Source of the DNA: Synechococcus sp. PCC 7502
GTDB taxonomy: Bacteria; Cyanobacteriota; Cyanobacteriia; Pseudanabaenales; Pseudanabaenaceae
Length of the DNA stretch: 64,000 nucleotides
Reading direction: 5' to 3'
Assembly (NCBI RefSeq): GCF_000317085.1
Contig: NC_019702.1
Location: 2,262,394 to 2,326,393, forward strand
This document shows, in pieces, positions 51,506 to 61,041 of this stretch; the first letter of the stretch is position 1; every line of letters begins with the position of its first letter. Under the pieces are notes generated by a model, which was given only the letters and a program-made list of their open reading frames with translations, was not told where the DNA came from and made no database searches. Made by a program: the position numbers and the translations under genes.

Positions 51506-53272
51506 ATGTCAGATATGATCCGCAGGCAAGTTACAGATAACCTAGAGCAACTTTTGGAAATCCTGCCAATCAGTATTAAAACCAGTATTGAGGAATATGG
51601 GCAACTTGATCAATTAGTCGAAGTGGTTATGGACTTGGGGCGATCGCCAGAAGCAAGATACTTTAATGAAACCAGATATTTATCAGAAATCCCCATTAGT
51701 CAGGCTGATTTAAATAGTTGTATCGAAAAGGTGGGTGAATTTAGTGGTGATAATCGCGCAGGTATTGAGCGCACTCTGCATCGGATTAGTGCCATGCGTA
51801 ACCGTAAAGGTGTAATTGTGGGCTTAACTTGTCGGATTGGACGGGCAATTTATGGTACCAGTGCCATGATTCGCGATTTTGTGGAAACGGGTAAATCGAT
51901 CTTGCTCCTAGGTCGTCCGGGCATGGGTAAAACTACAGCATTACGGGAAATTGCCAGAGTTCTTGCCGATGAAATTAATAAACGGGTTGTGATCATTGAT
52001 ACCTCCAATGAAATTGCTGGGGATGGTGATATTCCTCATCCTGCCATTGGGCGATCGCGGCGGATGCAAGTGGCTACACCAGAATTACAACACCAAGTCA
52101 TGATTGAAGCTGTAGAAAATCACATGCCTGAAGTCATTGTCATTGATGAGATTGGCACAGAACTAGAAGCACTAGCAGCGAGAACGATCGCCGAACGAGG
52201 AGTACAGTTAATCGGCACAGCCCACGGCAACCAGTTAGCAAATTTAATTAAAAACCCAACTCTTTCGGATTTAGTCGGTGGCATTCAGTCTGTAACCCTT
52301 GGCGATGAAGAGGCACGCAGAAGAGGTACGCAAAAAAGTATTTTAGAACGTAAGGCTCCTCCCACCTTTGACATTGCGATCGAGATGACCGAGCGTTACA
52401 AGTGGATTGTCCATAAAGATGTAGCTGAAACCATTGACGGGCTTTTACGGGGAAGAGAGCCAGCTTTCCAAGTGCGAGCCGTTGACTTAGAAGGTAAGGT
52501 TAACGTTACGGAAGAAACACCAAAAATTCCTGAATTGGTGAAAAATCCGATCAGCCGAGGCTGGCGATCCACTGGACGGATGGAACCTTTGCCCCTAGAT
52601 TATCCAGCACCGAGAAAAGCTGTATCTATTAAGCACAGAGAATGGACTGACGATGAACCAGAAGAAGTAAATGGAAGCTTTAATAGTTCTCCCTTTAGTA
52701 GCTCAATTACCTCAATTAATGGGTCACTGGAGTTACTGAATGTCCATAAAGAAGAAAAAGAAGGCGAATTTGCCTATATTTATCTCTATGCTGTGAGTCG
52801 CCACCAAGCAGAAGAAGTTATAGATGCTCTGCATTTACCTGTAATCTTAACCAAAGATATGGATAATGCCGATATGATCTTAACTTTGCGATCGCATATC
52901 AGACAGCATTCCAAACTTCGGCAAGTGGCGCAAACACGCTCCCTACCCATTCATGTGATTAAAAGTAGTACTATTCCCCAGATTACTAGAGCTTTTCGGC
53001 GGATGCTCCAAATTGATGAACCTAATAGTATTTCCCCAGTCAATGATCTAACTTTATTTGCCTATGGAGACTCAGAAGATGAAATGGAGGCATTAGAAGA
53101 AGCAAGATTAGCTGTGGAGCAGATTGTGATTCCTAAAGGGCAACCCGTGGAGCTTTTACCTCGTTCCGCCGAAATCCGCAAAATGCAGCACGAATTAGTT
53201 GAACATTATCATTTGAAGTCATCTAGTTTTGGTACAGAGCCGAACCGTCGTTTACGCATTTATCCTAGTTAG
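51506..53272 (+). CDS. Ycf45-type AAA ATPase with R3H domain
   Basis: This protein has 588 residues. The ATPase core has Walker A LLGRPGMGKTTALREIARVL near 131, a MPEVIVIDEIGTELEA Walker B near 210, and GTAHGN. It is of the SpoIIIAA/Ycf45 kind, conserved across cyanobacteria and some plastids. The C-terminal LVEHYHLKSSSFGTEPNRRLRIYP is an R3H nucleic-acid-binding motif. A middle Ser-rich linker joins the two. It is suspected to act on RNA or DNA, but no defined function is established. Confidence 0.85.
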   Translation: MSDMIRRQVTDNLEQLLEILPISIKTSIEEYGQLDQLVEVVMDLGRSPEARYFNETRYLSEIPISQADLNSCIEKVGEFSGDNRAGIERTLHRISAMRNRKGVIVGLTCRIGRAIYGTSAMIRDFVETGKSILLLGRPGMGKTTALREIARVLADEINKRVVIIDTSNEIAGDGDIPHPAIGRSRRMQVATPELQHQVMIEAVENHMPEVIVIDEIGTELEALAARTIAERGVQLIGTAHGNQLANLIKNPTLSDLVGGIQSVTLGDEEARRRGTQKSILERKAPPTFDIAIEMTERYKWIVHKDVAETIDGLLRGREPAFQVRAVDLEGKVNVTEETPKIPELVKNPISRGWRSTGRMEPLPLDYPAPRKAVSIKHREWTDDEPEEVNGSFNSSPFSSSITSINGSLELLNVHKEEKEGEFAYIYLYAVSRHQAEEVIDALHLPVILTKDMDNADMILTLRSHIRQHSKLRQVAQTRSLPIHVIKSSTIPQITRAFRRMLQIDEPNSISPVNDLTLFAYGDSEDEMEALEEARLAVEQIVIPKGQPVELLPRSAEIRKMQHELVEHYHLKSSSFGTEPNRRLRIYPS

Positions 53273-53425
53273 TTCCAATAAGCGAGCTAAAAATAATCAA
53301 GCTCATCAAATTTAGTAGAATTAGTCAAATGTAAAATTAGCGAAATATTTAATACAGCTTTTTTTATTAGGTATTCTTTTATATAAATTCAAGCTAGAAA
53401 TTCAAGCTAGAAATTCAAGCAAATT

Positions 53426-55615
53426 ATGCAGCCTCTTAACTCACGGGTTCTAACTTTGCAGGCACAGGTGGCGGGTAGACTCAAAGCCAAGGCAAAGGTT
53501 CCTCGCCTCGAAATTTTCAAATCGGGACAAAAACGCCCAGAAGTCTATGATCTGGTTGGCGATCGCTATGTCTTAGGACGAAGTAGTGGTAAGTGTCAAA
53601 TTGTGATTCAAACTCCTGTGGTCAGTCAAGTCCATGCCGAAATCACCCGTAGAAATGCTAATAATTTTGTGATTTCCGATCAAGACTCTACCAATGGCAT
53701 CTACCGCGGACACCAACGCTTAAAGTCCATAACCCTGAAGCACAAAATGGTGATCACCCTTGGACCACCTGAACTAGAGGCAGCCGTAACCGTGCGTTAT
53801 ATTGATCCACCGCCTTGGTATATCAGGACATTGCAATATACAGGGTTCGGTATTCTTGGCTTAAGTACTCTCTTGATATTGGCGATCGCCATTGAATGGC
53901 AAAAATTTTCAGTTAAACCTCTACCCATTGCCCAACAGGGACAAATTGAAGTTTTGGCAGGGGATAAAACCACTTCCATCGCACCTCCAGATCGGGAAAA
54001 ACACACCGAGATAGGAAATCTATCGGAATTTGGCACCTATCTTCCCAATGCTGTCATTGCCTCCGAAGATAATGCCTATTACTACCACCTTGGGGTAAAT
54101 CCGGGGGGGATTCTGCGTGCCTTAGTCACAAATGTTAGTAGTGGTGAACTGCGCCAAGGGGGAAGTACAATTACCCAACAATTGGCAAGGTTACTATTAG
54201 GACAGACCTATGTTGGTACCAGTGACTCGGCTGGACGTAAATGGCGTGAGGCGGTAGCTGCAATCAAGCTTACCTTTACCTATAGCAAAAATGATCTGTT
54301 AACCATCTACCTAAATCGAGTCTATTTGGGCAATGGAGTCTATGGCTTTCAAGATGCGGCTCGACTTTACTTTAATAAGTCTTTACCTGAACTAGACCTT
54401 TCCGAAGCGGCAACCTTGGCGGGAATTTTACCTGCCCCTAATCTGATTAATCCATTTAAAAATAAAAAACTGGCATTGGAATATCGCGATCGCATTCTCA
54501 ATCGCATGGCAGAACTAGGCATGGTTAAACCCGAAGTCGCTGAACGAGCAAGACGATCTATTTTAAAGCTCAATCTTGATGCCCAAGGTAAAGTGCAAGG
54601 TACCGTTGCTCCCTACTACTACGGCTATGTCTATGATGAGTTAGAAAATATTGCACCGAATTTAGCACGGGAGGGTAATTTTGTCATTGAAACCAGCCTA
54701 GATATTGCGATGCAAAAAGCTGCGGATCAGTCTCTACGTCAAGCAGTAGCTACCCAAGGTGCCGCCTACAATTTTTCCCAAGGGGCGATCGTGACGATGG
54801 ATGCTAGTAATGGCTCCATTTTGACCATGACTGGGGGCGTAGATTTTCAGAAAAGTCAATTTAATCGAGCCACAAATGCCTATCGTCAACCTGGCTCAAC
54901 TTTTAAGCTTTTTACTTACCTAGCCGCGATCGCCCAAGGCATACCCCCAACCACCACTTTTTCCTGTAGTCCCCGCAGCGGAGTTGCTGGCTGTCACAAC
55001 GGCGGAAGCGGTTTTATTGATATGTATCATGGCTTTGCCCTTTCCGAAAATGTCATTGCCATTCAAGTAGCAGATGCGGCGGGTCTAGGAAATGTCTTGC
55101 AAACTGCCCGCAAGTTGGGAATTACCTCAAAATTGGAGGAAAACTATAACCTAGTCCTCGGTGGCTATGAAGTCAAAATGTTAGAAATGGTTGGGGCATA
55201 CGGTACGATTGCCAATCTCGGAATTTATAACACTCCCCATGCCATTCAGCGTATTTACGATACCAATTCCTGTAGCGATCGCAAAAATTACACCAGTTGT
55301 GAATTAATCTTTGATGCCAATACCTATTATCAGCCCAGTCCCAGAATTGATCCAAACATCGCAGACACCATGATTGATCTAATGGCAGGAGTAGTAAACT
55401 ACGGCACTGCTAGAGGCGCATCCTTGGCACAAGCTACCACCGTCGGTAAAACTGGTACCACCGATCAAGGGCGAGACCTCTGGTTCATTGGCTTTGCTCC
55501 ATCTTCCAAGCTTTTAGCCGCAGTGTGGTTAGGTAATGATGAAGGCATAACCGACAGTAGTAGTGTTTTGGCTGTGCAAGTTTGGAGTAATTATATGGCT
55601 AAGGTGATACGGTAG
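53426..55615 (+). CDS. Class A penicillin-binding protein with N-terminal FHA domain
   Basis: This protein has 729 residues. Residues 45-120 form a forkhead-associated domain (YVLGRSSGKCQIVI; VSQVHAEITRRNANNFVISDQDSTNGIYRGHQ). One membrane helix follows near 140-158. The glycosyltransferase (GT51) region includes AVIASEDNAYYYHLGVN, GGSTITQQLARLLL, and RKWREAVAAIKLTFTYSKNDLLTIYLNRVYLG. The transpeptidase part has S-T-F-K at 491-494, SEN, and KTGTT at 675. The cytoplasmic FHA domain would bind phosphothreonine, so cell-wall synthesis here may be linked to a Ser/Thr kinase. Confidence 0.93.
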   Translation: MQPLNSRVLTLQAQVAGRLKAKAKVPRLEIFKSGQKRPEVYDLVGDRYVLGRSSGKCQIVIQTPVVSQVHAEITRRNANNFVISDQDSTNGIYRGHQRLKSITLKHKMVITLGPPELEAAVTVRYIDPPPWYIRTLQYTGFGILGLSTLLILAIAIEWQKFSVKPLPIAQQGQIEVLAGDKTTSIAPPDREKHTEIGNLSEFGTYLPNAVIASEDNAYYYHLGVNPGGILRALVTNVSSGELRQGGSTITQQLARLLLGQTYVGTSDSAGRKWREAVAAIKLTFTYSKNDLLTIYLNRVYLGNGVYGFQDAARLYFNKSLPELDLSEAATLAGILPAPNLINPFKNKKLALEYRDRILNRMAELGMVKPEVAERARRSILKLNLDAQGKVQGTVAPYYYGYVYDELENIAPNLAREGNFVIETSLDIAMQKAADQSLRQAVATQGAAYNFSQGAIVTMDASNGSILTMTGGVDFQKSQFNRATNAYRQPGSTFKLFTYLAAIAQGIPPTTTFSCSPRSGVAGCHNGGSGFIDMYHGFALSENVIAIQVADAAGLGNVLQTARKLGITSKLEENYNLVLGGYEVKMLEMVGAYGTIANLGIYNTPHAIQRIYDTNSCSDRKNYTSCELIFDANTYYQPSPRIDPNIADTMIDLMAGVVNYGTARGASLAQATTVGKTGTTDQGRDLWFIGFAPSSKLLAAVWLGNDEGITDSSSVLAVQVWSNYMAKVIR

Positions 55616-55666
55616 AAATGTTAATAATGATAAAATAACCATAAAGTTTTATAAGGACGATAAAAT

Positions 55667-55786
55667 ATGACACCTTCTTTAATTAATTTCTTTTGGGGCT
55701 TAGGCTATGGAGCCACTTTCGTGATCATTGCCGTAACCGCATTAGTACTAGTTAGTCAAAAAGATAAAGTTAAGCGCCAAGGCTAA
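55667..55786 (+). CDS. psbX: Photosystem II protein PsbX
   Basis: This 39-residue protein starts MTPSLINFFWGLGYGATF, has one transmembrane helix, and ends VSQKDKVKRQG. The start, single helix and SQKDK end match the small PSII subunit PsbX, which sits near cytochrome b559 and aids quinone exchange. An AAGGACG ribosome-binding site precedes the ATG. It lies 50 bp after the PBP gene and is followed by a terminator hairpin. Confidence 0.9.
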   Translation: MTPSLINFFWGLGYGATFVIIAVTALVLVSQKDKVKRQG

Positions 55787-55806
55787 AAATTATAATTACC
55801 AAATTT

Positions 55807-55836
55807 AGGGGTTAAGTCTGGCTTGACCTCTTTTTT
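55807..55836 (+). terminator. Intrinsic terminator after psbX
   Basis: AGGGGTTAAG (55807-55816) pairs with CTTGACCTCT (55822-55831) across a 5-base loop with two G-U pairs. Six T residues follow. Confidence 0.75.
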
Positions 55837-56025
55837 AGTCCTAGCTTTAATCACTAAAATCTCGAATAAAAACTTGATTGGGGCAAAGCTGTCATTTTGT
55901 TAGAAATTTGTTAGAAATATTTAATACTTATTTTCATCCATGCCTATGATTAACTAGATTAGGGTTAGAATGAGCTAAATCACACCCCTGCATGGTACTT
56001 GCTGAAACGTTAGGAGAGATAAATC

Positions 56026-56730
56026 ATGATTAATATTGGCGGCAATCCGCTAATGATACTTTTGGCAATTATTGCAGCCCTTGGTGGTATCGGTTTGTAT
56101 TTTGTCCGTAGCTTTCGTCCTGAACTAGCAAGGGATCACGATATTTTCTTTTCGGCGATCGCCTTAGTTTACGGAATTATTCTCCTAGCTTTTAACTTTC
56201 GCATGGAAATTACTACCCAACTAGCACAGGTACTGGTAGTCGGGTTTGCGGGATGGTTTGCGGTGGAGTCATTAATTTTACGACAGGCTCTCTCTGCTCA
56301 AGCACGGCGATCGCCAATGAACCCCATTGAAGACGACCCTATTGACCCAGACTACCGAGGCTATCGGGCAGAAATTGATCCCAATCGCGAATTTGCCCCA
56401 CGGCGCACCAAAAGCACTCGCCAAATGCGTGGCACCTCCCCCCAACAAACTGAACTGAGAGGTGATGTGGAGCAACGCAAACCCCGCCGCCCCCGCCGTT
56501 CCTCTGATGCGGTAATAGATATTGACGAAGATGACATCCGCCCCATCGCCCCTAAGTCTCGTCGTCCTAAAACTGATCGCCCTGATCGCGACTCAGATCG
56601 TCCTACTTCTCCTTCTAATGAATCTCCCATTGATTCTGAGTGGAACCGAGATGTACCGCCCCGCCGACCCAAAAGACCGAGAAATTCTGAGCCATCTTCT
56701 AACTTTGAAACCGATGAACAAGATTGGTAG
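56026..56730 (+). CDS. ycf66: Ycf66-family membrane protein
   Basis: This protein has 234 residues. The first 95 hold three membrane helices (MILLAIIAALGGIGLYFV; IFFSAIALVYGIILLAF; LAQVLVVGFAGWFAVESLILR), the Ycf66 domain of cyanobacteria and plastids. The rest is a highly charged, disordered tail rich in Arg, Pro, Asp and Ser. Function is unknown. GGAGAG precedes the ATG. Confidence 0.85.
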   Translation: MINIGGNPLMILLAIIAALGGIGLYFVRSFRPELARDHDIFFSAIALVYGIILLAFNFRMEITTQLAQVLVVGFAGWFAVESLILRQALSAQARRSPMNPIEDDPIDPDYRGYRAEIDPNREFAPRRTKSTRQMRGTSPQQTELRGDVEQRKPRRPRRSSDAVIDIDEDDIRPIAPKSRRPKTDRPDRDSDRPTSPSNESPIDSEWNRDVPPRRPKRPRNSEPSSNFETDEQDW

Positions 56731-56890
56731 TTTTAAGTATCAATGATTCCAAACCATACCTTCAGTTCCTTTCTATAATTTTCTATATTTCTAAAGATAT
56801 TTGTATTTAAGCAAGTAATTTAGACTATTGTTGGATTACCCAACTCAATTTACTCAACTTAATTGATCAACCCTACTAGCAATACTAACT

Positions 56891-58582
56891 GTGAGCTATT
56901 GCGTTAACCCCAATTGTACTAGACCAGATAATCCAGATAAGGCAACGGTATGTCTTGCGTGTGGTGCTGCATTAAAGCTCAAAGGTAGTTTTTCCGCAAT
57001 TAGACCTCTAGGACGTGGCGGTTTTGGGGCAACTTATTTGGCAGTGGATGAAAGTTTACCCGGACATCCTCCGTGTGTTATTAAACAATTACGTCCTAAT
57101 ACCCAATCTGCCAGTGTGCTGAAAATGGCAAGGGAGTTATTTGAACGGGAAGCTACAACCCTTGGTAGAATTGGCAACCATCCACAAATCCCCCGACTAT
57201 TAGCATATTTTGAAGAGGCAGCAAATTTTTATCTGGTGCAAGAATATGTGGAAGGGGAAACCCTAAAGCAGGAATTTGAACGCAAAGGCAACTTCAAAGA
57301 GATTGATATTATTAAAGTCCTTTCCGAAATTCTGCCAGCTTTGGGGTTCATGCATCAAAATGGCGTAATTCACCGAGATATTAAGCCTGCTAATATTATT
57401 CGCCGTAAACAAGATGCTCAATTAGTTCTAATTGATTTTGGTGCAGTTTCAACTCAAACTAATAGGGCTACCGCTGAAGAAGAAGAGGGTGGGCTACTGA
57501 CCAGCTTTGCCATTGGTACCCCCGGTTTTGCTCCACCTGAACAGATGGCAATGCGCCCAGTTTACTCTAGTGACATCTATGCCACAGCTATGACCTGCCT
57601 ATATTTAATGACAGGTCGTTCTCCTAAGGATTTCCCCCATGATCCATATACGGGCGAGATTAATTGGCGATCAGAGGTAAATCTTAGTGAAAATATGGCT
57701 GCGATTTTCAATAAAATGCTGCAAATTTCAGTTTCCCAGCGGTTTCGTACAGCTGAGGAAGTAATTGCTGCCATGGGAGCCAAGTCAGCCCCAACAATCA
57801 CCGCATCCAGACCACCTGCCTCCAATCCCGTTACTCCTAAACGATCTACAACTAGTTTACGCACTTCTACCACTAGAGGCGGTTCCACCCAAGGAGCAGG
57901 TAAGTTTAGTACCCAAGATTTATCGGGTGGTTCTACTACTGGTAAAGCCATCACTCCTCGTACCCAATCAACTAGAGGCTGGACAAAGTCCCCAACTGGT
58001 GAAGACGATAGCTTTACGCGCACAAGGGATCAAACCTACATTGGTAAAGAACTAGGTAAAGAACTTAAAGGTGGTAGAAAAGTCATTGTTGAGTATGGTC
58101 ATGGAAAGCGCAACTTTGCCAACCTTGATCTATCTAAGGCATCCTTGGCAGGGACAAACCTGTCAGGAATCGTGATGAGTCGCTCTAAGCTGGTCGAAAC
58201 AGATTTTTGTCAGTCAGATTTAACCCACGCCAGCTTTACTGGAGCAATTATGACTCAAGTTAAATTAAATGGAGCTAATTTGGCTCAAGCGAAGATGCAA
58301 CGTGCCATTTTAACTAAAGCCGATTTAGGTGGTGCCTGCTTAAATCAGGCTGACTTGAGGGAAGCAAACCTCCAATCCGCCTATATGAGCAAAGCAGATT
58401 TATCAGGGGCAGATTTAACCGGTGCCAATCTTAAGGGCGCATACTTGAGTCAAGCTAATCTACGGGGCACTAATTTATCTGGGGCTGATTTAAAGGGAGC
58501 TAGGATTACGGATGAGCAAATAGCAACAGCCAAAACTAATTGGGCAACGGTTCGTCCCGATGGTAGTAAGAAAATATTTTAA
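56891..58582 (+). CDS. Ser/Thr protein kinase with zinc ribbon and pentapeptide repeats
   Basis: This protein has 563 residues from a GTG. The N-terminal ribbon is YCVNPNCTRPDNPDKATVCLACGA. The kinase domain (about 33-300) has PLGRGGFGATYLA, VIKQLRP, VIHRDIKPANIIR and LIDFGAV. A Ser/Thr-rich linker of about 100 residues follows, and then from about 410 a pentapeptide-repeat stretch (ANLDLSKASLAGTNLSG; ADLSGADLTGANLKGAYLSQANL). This is the SpkB-like layout of cyanobacterial kinases. It could supply the phosphothreonine for the FHA-linked PBP nearby, though only proximity supports this. Confidence 0.9.
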   Translation: MSYCVNPNCTRPDNPDKATVCLACGAALKLKGSFSAIRPLGRGGFGATYLAVDESLPGHPPCVIKQLRPNTQSASVLKMARELFEREATTLGRIGNHPQIPRLLAYFEEAANFYLVQEYVEGETLKQEFERKGNFKEIDIIKVLSEILPALGFMHQNGVIHRDIKPANIIRRKQDAQLVLIDFGAVSTQTNRATAEEEEGGLLTSFAIGTPGFAPPEQMAMRPVYSSDIYATAMTCLYLMTGRSPKDFPHDPYTGEINWRSEVNLSENMAAIFNKMLQISVSQRFRTAEEVIAAMGAKSAPTITASRPPASNPVTPKRSTTSLRTSTTRGGSTQGAGKFSTQDLSGGSTTGKAITPRTQSTRGWTKSPTGEDDSFTRTRDQTYIGKELGKELKGGRKVIVEYGHGKRNFANLDLSKASLAGTNLSGIVMSRSKLVETDFCQSDLTHASFTGAIMTQVKLNGANLAQAKMQRAILTKADLGGACLNQADLREANLQSAYMSKADLSGADLTGANLKGAYLSQANLRGTNLSGADLKGARITDEQIATAKTNWATVRPDGSKKIF

Positions 58583-58962
58583 TGGCTACTTGGCAATGTA
58601 TTCAAAATTGTGGTGCCTGTTGCCACCTTGACCCCAGCGATCGCCCCGATCTGGCAGAATATTTAACCCCAATCCAGTTAGAGCAGTATCTGAGTATGGT
58701 GGGGATTGACGGTTGGTGCATTAATTTTGATCAAGTCACTAGAGCCTGTAAAATTTACGCTGATCGCCCCCGATTTTGTCGTGTTGAATCAGAAATATTT
58801 TCAGAAATGTTTGGCATAACGGCAGAAGAATTAAATGACTTTGCGATAGACTGCTGCCGAGAACAAATTATGGATCGCTATGGGGACTATTCCTTAGAAA
58901 GCATTAGATTTGAGCAGGCAATAGGCAGTTCTAGTATAATTAGTACTAATAACCCATACTAA
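58582..58962 (+). CDS. YkgJ-family cysteine cluster protein
   Basis: This protein has 126 residues. WQCIQNCGACCHLDP, GWCINFDQVTRACKIYADRPRFCRVES and IDCCREQI provide the cysteine pattern of the YkgJ/Fe-S cluster family (zinc or iron-sulfur binding). The ATG overlaps the TAA of the kinase gene (TAATG), so the two genes are coupled. Confidence 0.85.
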   Translation: MATWQCIQNCGACCHLDPSDRPDLAEYLTPIQLEQYLSMVGIDGWCINFDQVTRACKIYADRPRFCRVESEIFSEMFGITAEELNDFAIDCCREQIMDRYGDYSLESIRFEQAIGSSSIISTNNPY

Positions 58963-59008
58963 CTAGCAAATAGCGTACAATGGGTCTGACTATATAGAGG
59001 CATCATGT

Positions 59009-59031
59009 GGTGGGAGCAGCCCACTTTTTTT
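59009..59031 (+). terminator. Attenuator-like hairpin in the rimP leader
   Basis: GTGGG (59010-59014) pairs with CCCAC (59020-59024) across a 5-base loop, flanked by a further G-T pair. Seven T residues follow (59025-59031). It ends upstream transcription or acts as a rimP leader attenuator, a kind of leader known in several bacteria. Confidence 0.65.
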
Positions 59032-59074
59032 GTTTCTTGATTTTATTTCTGTTTATATCCTAGAGCGATTTTAT

Positions 59075-59515
59075 ATGAGTCATCCCTTAATTCCCCCCGT
59101 CACGGAAATTGCTGAGGCGATCGCTATACCCCTGAATTTAGAGGTCGTAGAGGTTGCTATATATACCCATAAAAATCCAGCAATCCTGCGGATTGATATC
59201 CGTAATCTTAACGAACATACAGGACTTGAAGACTGTGAACGGATGAGTAAGGCATTAGAAGTCGCCCTAGACCAAACAGATATAATTCCCCATGCCTATG
59301 TCCTAGAAGTATCAAGTCCCGGTACGGATCGGGAAATTAAAACTGATCGAGAATTCATCGCCTTTAAGGGATTTAGCATCAAAGCGATCGCTGGCAATGA
59401 TACTTGGGTGGGACAGCTAGTTAGTCGTGATTCTGAACACATTACTATTAGTCAAAAAGGTCGTATAGTCACAATTCCCCGACAGGGTATTACCAAAGTA
59501 GAACTGGCAAACTAG
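59075..59515 (+). CDS. rimP: Ribosome maturation factor RimP
   Basis: This protein has 146 residues from the ATG at 59075; a longer frame from 59030 overlaps the leader hairpin and is rejected. RIDIRNLNEHTGLEDCERMSKALEVALDQ and YVLEVSSPGTDREIKTDREF are the conserved blocks. It is needed for maturation of the 30S subunit and lies next to nusA in the standard rimP-nusA-ylxR order. Confidence 0.93.
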   Translation: MSHPLIPPVTEIAEAIAIPLNLEVVEVAIYTHKNPAILRIDIRNLNEHTGLEDCERMSKALEVALDQTDIIPHAYVLEVSSPGTDREIKTDREFIAFKGFSIKAIAGNDTWVGQLVSRDSEHITISQKGRIVTIPRQGITKVELAN

Positions 59516-59567
59516 CCAATCTAGCCAATTAAATTATCTATAAATAAAATCAGGAGATATTAGCAGT

Positions 59568-60806
59568 ATGTCAATCGTAGATTTACCCGGTCTTGGCGGT
59601 ATGGTGGATGTGATTAGTAAGGAACGCAACCTACCCAAGCACGCTGTTGAAAATGCTTTGCGTGAGGCTTTACTCAAAGGCTATGAAAAATATCGCAAAA
59701 CCTATCGTACTGATGGTGGTAGCTTTGAAGAAGAATATTTTGAGAACTTTGATGTTGAGCTAGATGCGGAAAATGAGGGCTTTCGTGTCCTAGCTACTAA
59801 AACCATTGTCGATAATGTGGAAAATTCCGATCACCAAATTTCCTTAGCAGAGGTACAGGAAGTCGCTCCCGAAGCACAGGCGGGAGGAACCGTAGTTGTG
59901 GATGTAACTCCTAAACAGGGTGACTTTGGACGGATGGCAGCTATGCAAACTAAGCAAGTATTAGCGCAAAAATTACTTGATCAGCAACGGCGACTCATTC
60001 GCGAAGAGTTCCAAGACCTTGAAGGTACAGTTTTACAGGCAAGGGTATTACGGTTTGAAAATGATTCAGTCATTATGTCGATTAGCAGTGGCATCGGACA
60101 GCCAGAAGTAGAAGCGGAATTACCTCGGCGGGAGCAGTTACCGGGGGAAAGACCCTATCGCCCTAACTCTACCCTGAAGGTATACTTGAAAAAAATCCAT
60201 GAGGAACCCCGTCGCAAACCCCAATTATTGGTTTCCCGTGCCGATGCGGGACTGGTTGTGGATTTATTTGCCAATGAAGTTCCTGAAATAGAAGATGAAA
60301 TTGTGCGAATTGTGGCAGTTGCCCGTGAAGCTAATCCTCCTTCTCCATCAATGGGGGCAAGAACCAAAATCGCCGTAGATACCCTAGAACGAGATGTTGA
60401 TCCTGTAGGTGCCTGTATTGGAGCTAAGGGTTCTCGGATTCAGGCTGTGGTGTCAGAGTTAAGGGGCGAGAAAATTGATGTAATTGCTTGGTCTCCCGAT
60501 CCCGCTACCTATATTGCCCATGCTTTAAGTCCAGCCAAAATTCAAGAAGTCAGACTGGTGAATGCCGAAGGTCGTCAGGCACATGTATTAGTTCCTGTGG
60601 ATCAATTAAGTTTAGCGATCGGGCGAGAAGGTCAAAACGTGCGCTTAGCAGCGAAGTTGACAGGCTGGAAGATTGATATTAAGGATGCTTCAAAGTACGA
60701 TTACGAAGCAGAGGATAAAAAGATTCAAGAGGAACTTACCTCCCGACAACTACGCTTCCAAGATTCCCAAGATTTTCAAGATGTAGAAGAAGAGGATGAA
60801 GCCTAA
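59568..60806 (+). CDS. nusA: Transcription termination/antitermination factor NusA
   Basis: This protein has 412 residues. An N-terminal NTD (LPKHAVENALREALLKGYEKYRK) is followed by S1 (EGTVLQARVLRFENDSVIMS). Two KH domains follow (VDPVGACIGAKGSRIQAVVSELRGEKIDVI; VPVDQLSLAIGREGQNVRLAAKLTGWKIDI). The acidic C-terminal repeats of longer NusA proteins are absent, as in other cyanobacteria. It binds RNA polymerase and nascent RNA. A GGAG site precedes the ATG, and the stop overlaps ylxR by 11 bp. Confidence 0.95.
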   Translation: MSIVDLPGLGGMVDVISKERNLPKHAVENALREALLKGYEKYRKTYRTDGGSFEEEYFENFDVELDAENEGFRVLATKTIVDNVENSDHQISLAEVQEVAPEAQAGGTVVVDVTPKQGDFGRMAAMQTKQVLAQKLLDQQRRLIREEFQDLEGTVLQARVLRFENDSVIMSISSGIGQPEVEAELPRREQLPGERPYRPNSTLKVYLKKIHEEPRRKPQLLVSRADAGLVVDLFANEVPEIEDEIVRIVAVAREANPPSPSMGARTKIAVDTLERDVDPVGACIGAKGSRIQAVVSELRGEKIDVIAWSPDPATYIAHALSPAKIQEVRLVNAEGRQAHVLVPVDQLSLAIGREGQNVRLAAKLTGWKIDIKDASKYDYEAEDKKIQEELTSRQLRFQDSQDFQDVEEEDEA

Positions 60807-61041
60807 CCTGCGACGGTGCCTGAGTTGCCAGAAAGTTGATCTTAAGCAGGAATTTTGGCGAGTAGTAAGAGTTGATAGTGCAGTTAAATTAGATGTGGGT
60901 ATGGGTCGCTCTGCCTATATTTGCCCTAATTTAAATTGCCTCCAACTGGCACAAAAAAAGAATCGCTTAGGGCGATCGCTCCGCACGCAAATTAATCCGG
61001 AAATCTATGAAATTCTGAAGCAGAGATTAAGTAATGCCTAG
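60796..61041 (+). CDS. ylxR: YlxR family RNA-binding protein
   Basis: This protein has 81 residues. It starts MKPNLRRCLSCQKVDLKQEFWRVVR and has RSAYICPNLNCLQLAQKKNRLGRSLR, the YlxR layout. It is usually followed by infB, but here the next gene, overlapping by 8 bp, is a CocE-type hydrolase. Confidence 0.9.
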   Translation: MKPNLRRCLSCQKVDLKQEFWRVVRVDSAVKLDVGMGRSAYICPNLNCLQLAQKKNRLGRSLRTQINPEIYEILKQRLSNA

